DNA of 39,527 nucleotides from Curtobacterium sp. A7_M15 (GCF_030705415.1 NZ_JAUZED010000014.1:9565-49091); one strand, 5' to 3'. Shown: positions 8,553-17,111, numbered from the stretch's first letter. The notes: generated by a model not told the origin, from the letters alone. Numbers and translations are program-made.

Positions 8553-9427
8553 GCGGTGGCCCGCTTCGCTGCGAGGGCGTCCGCGCTCGCCCCGGCCGGC
8601 ACGAGCTCGCGCGGCGTGTAGTCGTCCGGGACCGCCGCGACGATCGAGCCGATGGCACGGACGATCACCTCGTTCGCCCGCGCGAGCCGCTCCATGACCA
8701 TGCCGTGCGTGACCGGTGCCTCACCAGCCCCCGCCGCCGCCTCTTCCTCGGTCGGAGCGAGTCCGGCGTCGGCGTCGGTCACGAACGAGAGGTTCACCGT
8801 GCCGATGCCGAGCTCGGCGGCCAGGGGGACCTCCGGCGTCATCGTCATGTTGATCGTGTGGCCGCCGGCCTCGCGCATCCAGATCGACTCCGCACGCGTC
8901 GAGAACCGCGGCCCCTGGATCACCACGCAGGTGCCCGTCGGCCGGAACGGCACGTCGAGACGCTCGAGCGCGCCGATCGCGACCCGCCGGAGCACGGGGT
9001 CGAACGGGTCCGCGAAGGACAGGTGCTGGACCGCGTCCTCGAAGAAGGTGTCCGCGCGGCCCCACGTGCGGTCGATGAGCTGGTCGGTGACGACGAAGGT
9101 GCCCGGGGCGTAGTCGGGGTGCAGTCCGCCGACGGCGCTCGACGACACGACGGCGCGAACGCCGAGCGACCGCAGCGCCCACAGGTTCGCCCGGTGGTTG
9201 ATGCGGTGCGGGGCGACGGAGTGCGCCCGGCCGTGGCGGGTGAGGAACGCCACGCGCTTGCCGGCCATGGTGCCGATGCTGATCGGGCTCGACGTGGGGC
9301 CGAACGGGGTGTCGACGTCGACCTCGTCCGCGGTGCCGGGTTCGAACAGCTCGTAGAGCCCCGACCCCCCGATCACCCCGATGCGCGTCTCGTCCACAGC
9401 TCCGGTCGTGGTCACGTCGTTCTCCAC
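8549..9427 (-). CDS. mtnP: S-methyl-5'-thioadenosine phosphorylase
   Basis: A 292-residue cytoplasmic enzyme of the PNP/MTAP phosphorylase family that cleaves methylthioadenosine to adenine and 5-methylthioribose-1-phosphate in methionine salvage. Seen: phosphate loop IGVIGGSGLYEL, TRHGRAHSVAPHRINHRANL, SAVGGLHPDYAPG, the family signature GPRFSTRAES, NMTMTPEVPLAAELGI, and the base-specificity segment VTDADAG. The two acidic residues of TDxD favour methylthioadenosine over guanosine/inosine (family knowledge). The GTG at 9427 has GGAGG four bases upstream and is the supported start. It heads a minus-strand pair with the epimerase and diverges from moeA across 107 bp. Confidence 0.93.
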   Translation of the reverse strand: MENDVTTTGAVDETRIGVIGGSGLYELFEPGTADEVDVDTPFGPTSSPISIGTMAGKRVAFLTRHGRAHSVAPHRINHRANLWALRSLGVRAVVSSSAVGGLHPDYAPGTFVVTDQLIDRTWGRADTFFEDAVQHLSFADPFDPVLRRVAIGALERLDVPFRPTGTCVVIQGPRFSTRAESIWMREAGGHTINMTMTPEVPLAAELGIGTVNLSFVTDADAGLAPTEEEAAAGAGEAPVTHGMVMERLARANEVIVRAIGSIVAAVPDDYTPRELVPAGASADALAAKRATA

Positions 9428-9534
9428 AGGTCCTCCGAATGGTCCTCGGCGCGTTCTGCGCGCTGGTTACGCTACTGGGACCGCCCCCGGCCGGACCGGG
9501 AGCGGACACACTTCTCACCTGTTCGGAGGCGCAC

Positions 9535-10761
9535 GTGCGAACGATCGGTCAGCACCGTGACGAGATCGCGGCCCTGGTCGCGCCGGTGCTGTCCGCCAGA
9601 CGCTCCGCCGTCACGGAGGCGCGGGACGTCGACGACCTCGCCACCGGGGCCGGCGGCGGACGGGGGTACCGCGAGCTCGCGCGTGCCGTCGTCGCACCCG
9701 TGCCGCTCCCACCGTTCGACAACAGCCAGATGGACGGCTTCGCCGTCCGGGCGTCCAACGCCGGTCGCGCGCTGCGGGTGGTCGCCCCGATCCCGGCGGG
9801 GACGATGCCCCCGGCGCTCGAGCCCGGTTCCGCTGCGCCGATCATGACCGGGGCGCGCATCCCGTCGGGTGCCGATGCGGTGTTCCCGGTCGAGGCCACC
9901 GACCCCGGGGCGTTCCCCGCGGCGTTGGCGCTCGCCGAGGTGACGGTGCCGGACGACCTCGCCCCGGGGACGTTCGTCCGGGCGACCGGCACCGACCTGC
10001 CGGGCGGGGGTGAGCTGGCTCCTGCCGGTGCCGCAGTGACGCCCGCACTGCTCGGCACCCTCGCCGCCGCCGGAGTGACGACGGTCGACGTCGTCCGGCC
10101 GCTCCGGGTGCTCGTCGTGTCCACCGGCTCCGAGCTCCAGGGCGCCGGGGACGCCACCATCGGCGACGCCAACGGGATCGCGCTGCGGGCGGCCCTCGCC
10201 GAGGTGGGGGTGCTCGCGCGCTCGGTCCGTCTGTCCGACGACGAACCGACGTTCGTCGCGGCCATCGCCGCGGCGGTGGGGGACTGGGCCGACCTCGTCC
10301 TCACCACCGGCGGCATCAGCGCCGGGGCGTACGAAGTCGTGCGGCAGGCCCTCGAGCCGCGCGGACTCACCGTCACGTCGGTCGCGATGCAGCCCGGCGG
10401 ACCGCAGGCGTTCGGGACGGTCGAGCTCGCCGGGCGTCCGGTCCCCGTGGTGTCCTTCCCCGGCAACCCCGTGTCCGCCCTCGTCTCGTTCGAGGTGTTC
10501 CTCCGCCCGGTGCTGGCGGCGGACGCCGGGATACCCGACCGCGCAGCCGAGGTGGTGCCCGCTGCCGATGGCGCGACCTCCCCGGAGGGCAAGCACCAGG
10601 TCCGCCGGGGCCGGGTCGACGACGGCCGCGTGCACTTCGTCGGTGGGCCCAGCTCGCACCTGCTCGCGCACTACGCCGCCGCCACGCACCTCGTCCACGT
10701 CCCGATCGGCACCACCTCGGTGGAGCCAGGTGACCCACTGACCGTCTGGAGCCTCCGATGA
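9535..10761 (+). CDS. moeA: Molybdopterin molybdenumtransferase MoeA
   Basis: A 408-residue enzyme inserting molybdate into adenylated molybdopterin, the last step of Mo-cofactor synthesis. Seen: N-terminal PLPPFDNSQMDGFAVR, MTGARIPSGADAVFPVE, MPT-binding TTGGISAGAYEVVRQAL, and SFPGNPVSALVSFEVFLRP. Length is standard. The GTG at 9535 is chosen because GGAGG lies five bases upstream (9525-9529); an earlier in-frame ATG at 9439 would add a non-homologous 32-residue leader. TACGCT at 9468-9473 is a possible -10 box. First gene of the moeA-moaC-mogA-moaE operon; its stop overlaps the moaC ATG by 4 bp. Confidence 0.95.
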   Translation: MRTIGQHRDEIAALVAPVLSARRSAVTEARDVDDLATGAGGGRGYRELARAVVAPVPLPPFDNSQMDGFAVRASNAGRALRVVAPIPAGTMPPALEPGSAAPIMTGARIPSGADAVFPVEATDPGAFPAALALAEVTVPDDLAPGTFVRATGTDLPGGGELAPAGAAVTPALLGTLAAAGVTTVDVVRPLRVLVVSTGSELQGAGDATIGDANGIALRAALAEVGVLARSVRLSDDEPTFVAAIAAAVGDWADLVLTTGGISAGAYEVVRQALEPRGLTVTSVAMQPGGPQAFGTVELAGRPVPVVSFPGNPVSALVSFEVFLRPVLAADAGIPDRAAEVVPAADGATSPEGKHQVRRGRVDDGRVHFVGGPSSHLLAHYAAATHLVHVPIGTTSVEPGDPLTVWSLR

Positions 10762-11249
10762 CCGAACCAGCACCCGTCGCCGACGAGCTCTCGCACGTCC
10801 GCGCCGACGGCACCGCCCACATGGTCGACGTCTCCGGGAAGGACGTCACCGCACGGTCCGCGGCCGCGACCGCGACGCTCGTCACCCGACCCGACGTCGT
10901 CGCCCGCATCCTGGACGGCTCGCTGCCCAAGGGCGAGGTCATCGGCACCGCCCGGATCGCGGCGATCATGGCGGTGAAGAAGACCTCCGACCTCATCCCG
11001 CTCTGCCACCCGCTGCCGATCGCCGGGGTCGAGGTCGACATCACCGGGGCCGACGACCGCGTCCTCGTCGAGGTGTCCGTCCGCACGACCTCGCGGACCG
11101 GCGTCGAGATGGAAGCGCTCACCGGCGCGAGCGTCGCGGCCCTGACCGTGTACGACATGGTGAAGGCCGTCGACCGCGCGGCCATGATCACCGACGTCCG
11201 GGTGCTCGAGAAGCACGGCGGACGCTCGGGGGACTGGAGCAACCGATGA
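10758..11249 (+). CDS. moaC: Cyclic pyranopterin monophosphate synthase MoaC
   Basis: A 163-residue enzyme acting with MoaA (not in this window) to make cyclic pyranopterin monophosphate from GTP. Seen: MVDVSGKDVTAR, KTSDLIPLCHPLPI (active-site Cys-His segment), GVEMEALTGASVAALTVYDM and the C-terminal KHGGRSGDW. Length is standard. ATG overlaps the moeA stop and its own stop overlaps mogA, both ATGA. Confidence 0.96.
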   Translation: MTEPAPVADELSHVRADGTAHMVDVSGKDVTARSAAATATLVTRPDVVARILDGSLPKGEVIGTARIAAIMAVKKTSDLIPLCHPLPIAGVEVDITGADDRVLVEVSVRTTSRTGVEMEALTGASVAALTVYDMVKAVDRAAMITDVRVLEKHGGRSGDWSNR

Positions 11250-11758
11250 CCTCGCAGCCGACCAGGGGCCGGGCGGCCGTCGTGGTGGTGTCGACCCAGG
11301 CGTCCGCCGACCCCGCGCTCGACCGGACGGGTCCCGTCATCGCGAGCTGGCTCCGCGAACGCGCCTTCACCGTCCCCGAGCCGGTCATCGTGCCCGACGG
11401 TGGTCCCGTCGCCGAGACCGTCTCCGCCGAACTCCTCTCCGACGCCCGCGTCGTGATCACCACGGGCGGGACCGGCGTCACCCCCACCGACCGCACGCCC
11501 GAGGCGATCGCACCGCTCATCGACCTCGAGCTCCCCGGCATCACGGAGGAGATCCGTCGCCGCGGTCTCGCCGGAGCAGGACCGACCGCCCTGCTCAGCC
11601 GGGGCATCGCCGGGATCGCCGGCGGCGGCACGCTGGTCGTCACGCTCCCGGGATCCCGTGGCGGTGTCGCCGACGGACTCGCGGTCCTCGACGGGCTGCT
11701 CGACCACGTCCTCGCCCAGGTGTCGGGTGAGGGACACGCACCGAGGAGTGCCTCGTGA
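11246..11758 (+). CDS. mogA: MogA/MoaB family molybdopterin adenylyltransferase
   Basis: A 170-residue protein that adenylates molybdopterin before metal insertion by MoeA. Seen: ARVVITTGGTGVTPTDRTPEAI, the MPT-binding signature, then LPGITEEIRRRGL and LPGSRGGVADGL at the C-terminus. The N-terminal strand is AAVVVVSTQASA. MogA and MoaB cannot be cleanly told apart by eye; either way the role is the same step. Start and stop overlap its neighbours by 4 bp (ATGA, GTGA). Confidence 0.92.
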   Translation: MTSQPTRGRAAVVVVSTQASADPALDRTGPVIASWLRERAFTVPEPVIVPDGGPVAETVSAELLSDARVVITTGGTGVTPTDRTPEAIAPLIDLELPGITEEIRRRGLAGAGPTALLSRGIAGIAGGGTLVVTLPGSRGGVADGLAVLDGLLDHVLAQVSGEGHAPRSAS

Positions 11759-12198
11759 CCGACCTCGCGACGGCAGACGACCGGGTCGTGGTGGCCGACG
11801 TCGTCGACCGCTCGATCACCGTCGACGAGGTCTCGGCCGTCGTCGCCACCGACCAGGACGGCGCGGTCGTCACCTTCGCCGGGGTCGTCCGCGACCACGA
11901 CGGCGGCAAGGGCGTGACCGCGCTCGAGTACGAACGGCACCCGAGCGCCGGTGCGGTCATCGCCGAGGTGGCCCGCGCGATCGCGGACGCCCACCCCGAG
12001 GTCCGCATCGCGGTGCTGCACCGGGTCGGCGGGCTCGGCGTCGGGGACGTGGCGCTCGCTGCGGCCGTGTCGTCCCCGCACCGGGCCGAGGCGTTCGCTG
12101 CCTGCGGTGCGCTCGTCGACCTCGTGAAGGAGCGGGTGCCGATCTGGAAGCACCAGCGGTTCACCGACGGTTCCGACGAGTGGGTGGCCGCCCTCTGA
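11755..12198 (+). CDS. moaE: Molybdopterin synthase catalytic subunit MoaE
   Basis: A 147-residue large subunit of molybdopterin synthase, which with the thiocarboxylated MoaD (absent here) adds the dithiolene sulfurs. Seen: VTFAGVVRDHDGGKGVTALEYE, HRVGGLGVGDVALAAAVSSPHR, and active-site lysines in LVKERVPIWKHQ. The GTG start overlaps mogA by 4 bp. Last gene of the operon; the next gene starts 34 bp on and is unrelated. Confidence 0.95.
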   Translation: MTDLATADDRVVVADVVDRSITVDEVSAVVATDQDGAVVTFAGVVRDHDGGKGVTALEYERHPSAGAVIAEVARAIADAHPEVRIAVLHRVGGLGVGDVALAAAVSSPHRAEAFAACGALVDLVKERVPIWKHQRFTDGSDEWVAAL

Positions 12199-12232
12199 CA
12201 GATCCTCAGTCGATCTGGTTGCATCGGTGGCG

Positions 12233-12877
12233 ATGACCGACACCGCAGCACGGGCCGGAGCCCGATGGGCGCTCGCCGACGAGCAGGCACGGATCGTGCT
12301 CGACGCGCGGCCGCCCCGCCGTCTGTCGATCGCGGCTGTGGTCGTCGTGGTCGCGGCAGCCGTCATCGGGCTGGCCGTCGTGGCGCTCGTCTCCCCGCTG
12401 GACTCCGACGGACGCGTGGCGACGACGGCCGCCGGCGCCGTGATCGGTCTCGCAGTCGTCATCGTCGACGCGAGTCGGACGTACCGATCGAGGCGACATC
12501 CGGAGCGGCTCCCGGTCACCAGAGCACTCTCGGGACGTGAGCGGCACGCGATCGACCGGGTCGTCCGCGGTCGTCTGGTCGCTCCGGACGAACGACTGGG
12601 CATCGTCCATGCGGCTGCGGTCCAGTCGAGCAGTGGTCGTGCGCTGCTGTCCACCGGTGGCTTCCTCGTCCTCCTGACCTCGACCGCGGTCGCGGGCGGC
12701 TTCCCGTGGCCGCTCTACGTCGCCGCCGCGTTCGCCGCCGCGATCGCGTTCGGGTTCGCCGTCCGTGACGTCGTCGTCGCACGTCGGTACCTCGATGGCC
12801 ACCCTGTGGAACTCCGCAGCGGACCGTTGCCGGATCGCAACCGCGCCACGCGTTCGGGGCGTAGCGCCGGTTCCTAG
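12233..12877 (+). CDS. Uncharacterised membrane protein, 4 predicted TM
   Basis: A 214-residue protein with two pairs of hydrophobic segments: about residues 32-55 and 63-80, then about 139-160 and 163-180. Between them is a soluble loop rich in Arg (RYRSRRHPERLP and GRERHAIDRVVRG). No catalytic motif is recognised. The start could be GTG 12227 or ATG 12233; the ATG is preferred, but neither has a strong ribosome site. It follows moaE by 34 bp and may be read through from the Mo-cofactor operon, but nothing links it functionally. Confidence 0.75.
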   Translation: MTDTAARAGARWALADEQARIVLDARPPRRLSIAAVVVVVAAAVIGLAVVALVSPLDSDGRVATTAAGAVIGLAVVIVDASRTYRSRRHPERLPVTRALSGRERHAIDRVVRGRLVAPDERLGIVHAAAVQSSSGRALLSTGGFLVLLTSTAVAGGFPWPLYVAAAFAAAIAFGFAVRDVVVARRYLDGHPVELRSGPLPDRNRATRSGRSAGS

Positions 12878-12899
12878 CCGATCCATAGACTCCGGGACC

Positions 12900-13298
12900 A
12901 TGAGCGTGCTGTTGTACGGGGCCGGCGTGGTCCTGCTGGTCTTCGCCCTGATCGACATCCTGACGAAGACCGACGACCAGGTCCGGGGGCTGCCGAAGTT
13001 CGCGTGGGTGCTCCTCGTGATCCTGGTCCCCGTCGTCGGCAGCATCGTCTGGTTCGCCATCGGACACGACTGGGCTCCGGGCGAGCGGAACCACGGCCGG
13101 TACCTCGAGCCCACACGCCACGAGGACCGGTACGCCACGCTCGGCGAGGCTCGGAACGCGCACGGCGACAAGCGGGTGAGCGGCACGGAGCAGGAGCTCG
13201 CCGAACTCGAGCGTGAGATCGAGTACTGGGAGGCGCAGGCGCGCCTGAAGCGGGCGAAGGAAGCCGCTGGCGAGGGTGAGCCGACCCCGGGTACGTAA
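12900..13298 (+). CDS. PLDc_N-domain small membrane protein
   Basis: A 132-residue protein whose first ~55 residues match the phospholipase-D nuclease N-terminal (PLDc_N) domain: two TM helices flanking DILTKTDDQVRGLPKFAWV, ending VGSIVWFAIGH. The C-terminal ~75 residues are charged and predicted coiled coil (TEQELAELEREIEYWEAQARLKRAKEAA). There is no HKD catalytic motif, so it is not a phospholipase; such proteins are usually unassigned membrane anchors. TAGACT (12886-12891) lies eight bases before the ATG, indicating a leaderless transcript independent of the upstream gene. Confidence 0.85.
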   Translation: MSVLLYGAGVVLLVFALIDILTKTDDQVRGLPKFAWVLLVILVPVVGSIVWFAIGHDWAPGERNHGRYLEPTRHEDRYATLGEARNAHGDKRVSGTEQELAELEREIEYWEAQARLKRAKEAAGEGEPTPGT

Positions 13299-13325
13299 GG
13301 GTCCGAGCCTCTCCACCTGAACTGT

Positions 13326-13343
13326 AAAGTAAATAAAGTAAAT
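13326..13343 (+). promoter_or_regulatory. AT-rich tandem 9-mer at the ATPase promoter
   Basis: Two exact head-to-tail copies of AAAGTAAAT stand directly upstream of the ATPase gene, an AT island in very GC-rich DNA. It probably contains the -10 region and could also be a binding site for a regulator or the ATPase itself (inference). Confidence 0.5.
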
Positions 13344-13359
13344 ACGGTTTGGAGAGGGC

Positions 13360-14553
13360 ATGACCGAGCAGACGATCGACCGTCCCCGCAGCCCGTTCAA
13401 TCCAGGATACGGCCGTCAGCCCTTGGTGTTCGGCGGGCATGAGCGGGAGATCGAAGAACTCACGCGAGTGTTCACCACGCTCGACTTCGGGGAGAACCAC
13501 TCGATCCTCATCGCGGGACTTCGTGGTGCCGGAAAGACGTCGATGCTGACGTTGCTCCAACACGCGGCCACCGATGCGGGCTGGCTCGTCATCAGCGACG
13601 ACGCCAGCTCCGGGTTGATGGAGCGAGTCATGGAGACGACGATCCCTTCACTGATCAATGCACTGGATACTGGGACGAAGGGCCGACTGACAGGTCTGGG
13701 CATCTGGGAGTTCAACGCGGCGTGGGAGTACCAGGACCGTCGTCGCGAGGTGAAGCCGCTCCTCCGCAACGACCTGGTCGCGTTGTCGAACGCGATCGAC
13801 AACCGCGGGATCCTGATCACGATCGACGAGGTGTCCTCGGGCCGGGTTCGGCTTCGTGAACTCGCCAAGTTCGCGCTCCAGGTGTCACACGCGCTGACGG
13901 ACGGCGCGAACATCATGATCGCGTTCGCCGGGATTCGGATCGACCTCGATGAACTGCTGAAGCAGGAACACGCCACGTTCCTGCGGCGCTCGCGCGACCT
14001 GACCTTCGAGCGACTCGACCCGCACGCAACGATGGCGGTGCTCCGCGAGACGGCCGAGGTCGGAGGCCGAGCTGTCGCTCCCGACGCCCTGCGCCGTCTG
14101 GCCGAGATCGCGCAGGGGTATCCCTACTTGATCCAGCTGGTCGGAGACTACGCCTGGCGGGCTCGCGTCGAAGCTCCCACGATCGAGCTCGAGGACGCCG
14201 AAGTCGCATTCGAGAAGGCGATCAAGGCGGTGATGAACCGCGTGATCAGCAAGGTCTACCTCGACCTCTCGGACAAGGACCGCGAATTCGTGAGGGCGAT
14301 GACGATGGCGCTCGTGGACGGTCGAGCGAAGATGTCGCGGATCGTGGCGCTCATGGGCGAGTCGGACCAGTACGTCCAGGTCTACAAGCGACGGCTCATC
14401 GACACCGGCTACGTCCAGCGCGCAGGCCACGGCTTCGTGAGCTTCACGCTGCCCTACCTCGACCAGTACATCCGGAGCCTCATATCGGATGATCTCCCGG
14501 ACGATCGCGAGGCGGCTGATGACTGGGCGGACTTCCCGGCGCCCCAGATCTGA
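13360..14553 (+). CDS. Lone AAA/STAND-type ATP-binding protein
   Basis: A 397-residue single-domain P-loop ATPase of the archaeal-ATPase/Orc1-like type. Walker A is GLRGAGKTS (about residue 54), Walker B ILITIDEVSS (about 150), and FAGIRIDLDELL looks like sensor 1. A lid region with LAEIAQGYPYLIQLVGDYAW follows, then a C-terminal winged-helix-like part (about 300-375; KMSRIVALMGESDQYVQVYKRRL), ending in an acidic tail. ATG 13360 has GGAGAGG just upstream. Codon choice is less GC-biased than in its neighbours, a hint of acquisition. It has no obvious partner gene. The winged-helix tail suggests DNA binding; a defence or stress role is possible but unproven. Confidence 0.82.
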   Translation: MTEQTIDRPRSPFNPGYGRQPLVFGGHEREIEELTRVFTTLDFGENHSILIAGLRGAGKTSMLTLLQHAATDAGWLVISDDASSGLMERVMETTIPSLINALDTGTKGRLTGLGIWEFNAAWEYQDRRREVKPLLRNDLVALSNAIDNRGILITIDEVSSGRVRLRELAKFALQVSHALTDGANIMIAFAGIRIDLDELLKQEHATFLRRSRDLTFERLDPHATMAVLRETAEVGGRAVAPDALRRLAEIAQGYPYLIQLVGDYAWRARVEAPTIELEDAEVAFEKAIKAVMNRVISKVYLDLSDKDREFVRAMTMALVDGRAKMSRIVALMGESDQYVQVYKRRLIDTGYVQRAGHGFVSFTLPYLDQYIRSLISDDLPDDREAADDWADFPAPQI

Positions 14554-14633
14554 GCGACAACACCAACGTTCGCGACCTGCCGGAGCTGAGCCGCGCCTCC
14601 TGGGCCCGCCGTCCGCTGGCGGACGTCGCTGTC

Positions 14634-14675
14634 GAACGACAAGATCGTCGTCGCACGACAACGGGGATGTCGTTC
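14634..14675. repeat. Inverted repeat in the ATPase/ABC-F intergenic gap
   Basis: GAACGACA (14634-14641) is mirrored by TGTCGTTC (14668-14675), with further ACGACAA copies between. It lies in the 205-bp gap after the ATPase stop. Could be a terminator or operator; the loop is long (26 bases), so support is weak. Confidence 0.3.
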
Positions 14676-14758
14676 CGAGTCGGACCCAGCCCCGGACCCC
14701 ACATGCCCGCCACCCCGCCCCGCACACTGCACCCCGCCATGCCGCCTACCCTTGTCGG

Positions 14759-16630
14759 GTGGCTCATCTCCTCGGCGCCGAGAACCTGCATCTCGAGTTC
14801 CCCACCCGTGTCGTCTTCGACAGCGTCACCCTCGGCATCGACGAGGGTGACCGCATCGGCGTCGTCGGCCGGAACGGCGACGGCAAGTCGACCCTCCTCG
14901 CCCTGCTGTCCCAGCGCCTCGAACCGGACGGCGGCCGCGTCACGCACCGCCGCGGCCTGACGGTCGGGTACCTCGACCAGCGCGACGTCCTGCCCGAGGG
15001 CGAGACCGTCGGCAGTGTCGTCGTGGGCGACCTGCAGGAGCACGAGTGGGCCGGGGATCCGAAGATCCGCGACATCATCGGCGGCCTCGTGTCGGACATC
15101 CCCTGGGACGTGTCCGTCGACGAACTGAGCGGTGGCCAGCGCCGCCGCGTCGCCCTCGCGAGGCTGCTCGTCGGCGACTGGGACGTCCTGTTCCTCGACG
15201 AGCCGACGAACCACCTCGACGTCGAGGGCATCCAGTGGCTCGCCGAGCACATCAACCGTCGGTGGTCCGCGAACCAGGGCGGCCTCGTCGTCGTGACGCA
15301 CGACCGCTGGTTCCTCGACGCGGTCTCGACCGACACGTGGGAGGTCCACGACGGCATCGTGGAGCCCTTCGAGGGTGGCTACGCGGCCTACATCCTCCAG
15401 CGCGTCGAGCGTGACCGGCAGGCGGCCGCGTCCGAGCAGCGCCGGCAGAACCTGGCCCGCAAGGAGCTCGCCTGGCTCCGCCGTGGCGCCCCGGCGCGCA
15501 CGAGCAAGCCGAAGTTCCGCATCGACGCGGCGAACGCCCTCATCGACGACGTGCCGCCGATCCGCGACACCGTCGCCCTCGCGAAGACCGCCACCGCGCG
15601 GCTCGGCAAGGACGTCGTCGACCTGCTCGACGTGAGCGTCTCGTTCGACGGCACCCAGATCCTCGACCGCGTCGAGTGGCGGATCGCGCCGGGGGAGCGC
15701 ACGGGCATCCTCGGCCCGAACGGTGCCGGCAAGTCGACGCTCCTCAGCCTCGTCTCCGGCCGTCTGCAGCCCACGAGCGGGCGTGTGAAGACGGGCAAGA
15801 CCGTGCAGGTCGCCGTCCTCGACCAGCAGCTCGCCGACCTCGCGCAGTTCGCCGACGACCGCGTCCGCGAGGTCGTCGCCCGCAAGAAGACGAGCTACGT
15901 CGCGGACGGCAAGGAGATGACGCCGTCGCAGCTCCTCGAGCGGCTCGGCTTCACGTCGGCGCAGCTGTCGACGCCCGTGAAGGACCTCAGCGGTGGGCAG
16001 AAGCGCCGCCTGCAGCTCATGCTCATCCTGCTCGACGAGCCGAACGTCCTCATCCTCGACGAGCCCACGAACGACCTCGACACCGACATGCTCGCCGCGA
16101 TGGAGGACCTGCTCGACACCTGGCCGGGCACCCTCCTCGTCGTCAGCCACGACCGGTACCTGCTCGAGCGCGTGACGGACCAGCAGTACGCCGTCCTCGG
16201 CGGGCACCTCCGGCACCTGCCGGGCGGTGTCGACGAGTACATGCGGCTGCGTGCGGCCGGCACCGGCGGCGGGACCGCGTCAGCGGCTGCCGCCGCGTCT
16301 GCCGGGAGGCCCGACACCGCCGGCGGGACCGGCTCGGCCGGTCCCGTGGCCGGTTCCACTGCCGCGGTCGGCTCCGGTGCGTCGGCTGCGGCTGCCTCGG
16401 GCCTCTCGGGCGCGGAGCGCCGCACCGCCGAGAAGGAGATGTCGGCGCTTGACCGCAAGATCGCGAAGGTCGGCGACGACCGGAAGAAGCTGCTCGACCG
16501 GTTCGCGTCGCACGACCAGTCGGACTACGCCGGCCTCGGGGAGCTGCAGGCACAACTGACCGCGCACGAGGCGGAGATCGAGCAGCTCGAGGAACGCTGG
16601 CTCGAGCTCGCGGACCAGCTCGGGGTCTGA
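14759..16630 (+). CDS. ABC-F family ATPase (Uup-like)
   Basis: A 623-residue soluble protein with two ABC cassettes and no membrane domain. Cassette 1: Walker A GRNGDGKST, signature LSGGQRRR, Walker B VLFLDEPTNHLD. Cassette 2: GPNGAGKST, LSGGQKRR, VLILDEPTNDLD. A Gly/Ala/Ser-rich linker (about 500-545) leads to a C-terminal coiled coil (about 550-620), the arrangement of Uup-type members. ABC-F proteins bind the ribosomal E site and relieve stalling or antibiotic inhibition; the exact subtype cannot be fixed by eye. The GTG at 14759 is preceded only by TACCCT-N6, so the mRNA should be leaderless; longer upstream frames lack conserved sequence. It ends 6 bp from the convergent VOC gene. Confidence 0.93.
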   Translation: MAHLLGAENLHLEFPTRVVFDSVTLGIDEGDRIGVVGRNGDGKSTLLALLSQRLEPDGGRVTHRRGLTVGYLDQRDVLPEGETVGSVVVGDLQEHEWAGDPKIRDIIGGLVSDIPWDVSVDELSGGQRRRVALARLLVGDWDVLFLDEPTNHLDVEGIQWLAEHINRRWSANQGGLVVVTHDRWFLDAVSTDTWEVHDGIVEPFEGGYAAYILQRVERDRQAAASEQRRQNLARKELAWLRRGAPARTSKPKFRIDAANALIDDVPPIRDTVALAKTATARLGKDVVDLLDVSVSFDGTQILDRVEWRIAPGERTGILGPNGAGKSTLLSLVSGRLQPTSGRVKTGKTVQVAVLDQQLADLAQFADDRVREVVARKKTSYVADGKEMTPSQLLERLGFTSAQLSTPVKDLSGGQKRRLQLMLILLDEPNVLILDEPTNDLDTDMLAAMEDLLDTWPGTLLVVSHDRYLLERVTDQQYAVLGGHLRHLPGGVDEYMRLRAAGTGGGTASAAAAASAGRPDTAGGTGSAGPVAGSTAAVGSGASAAAASGLSGAERRTAEKEMSALDRKIAKVGDDRKKLLDRFASHDQSDYAGLGELQAQLTAHEAEIEQLEERWLELADQLGV

Positions 16631-16636
16631 TCCCGT

Positions 16637-17077
16637 CTACTCGGTCGGCCGTGCGTCCGCGGGCGCGCCGCCGCCGGGGTTCGCGACGACCTCCCACAGG
16701 TGCCCGTCCGGGTCCCGGAAGAAGCCGGACCACATGCCCCACGGGCGGGTGTACGGCGGCGCGAGCATCGTCGCCCCGGCAGCCCGCGCTCGTTCGAGGA
16801 ACGCCTCGGCGTCGGCCTGGCTCTCGACGAAGTGCCCGATCGTGCTGCTCGGCGCGGTCGCCAGGGCGACGCCGGAGTCCTTCGCCAGGTCGTCACGGCC
16901 GTAGACGCTGACGATGAGTCCGTCGTCGAGCGTGAACATCGCGGTGGTGCCGCCCGCTTCGGTGTCGGTCGCGGGGTACTCGGTGCCGATCACCCCGCTG
17001 CCGTCGATCCCGAGCAGGGCGCGGTAGAACTCCGCCGAGCGTGCGACGTCGGCGACGGCCAGGGTGATCGCGTGCAT
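16637..17077 (-). CDS. VOC-fold (glyoxalase/bleomycin-resistance-like) protein 1
   Basis: A 146-residue single-domain member of the vicinal-oxygen-chelate superfamily. Seen: MHAITLAVADVARSAEFYRALLG at the N-terminus and FFRDPDGHLWEVVANP at the C-terminus, the paired beta-alpha-beta-beta-beta modules, with HLWEV giving the usual metal-ligand Glu. The substrate is not deducible. The ATG at 17077 follows TACCCT by seven bases on the minus strand (leaderless pattern). It may be cotranscribed with the MarR gene 34 bp upstream, though it seems to have its own promoter. Confidence 0.87.
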   Translation of the reverse strand: MHAITLAVADVARSAEFYRALLGIDGSGVIGTEYPATDTEAGGTTAMFTLDDGLIVSVYGRDDLAKDSGVALATAPSSTIGHFVESQADAEAFLERARAAGATMLAPPYTRPWGMWSGFFRDPDGHLWEVVANPGGGAPADARPTE

Positions 17078-17111
17078 GCGCCGGAGGGTACCCGCGCGTA
17101 CGACGGTCGGG

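Noticed and set aside
16631-16636. Terminator between the ABC-F gene and VOC gene 1
   Set aside because: Only six bases separate the convergent stop codons and no hairpin is visible there.
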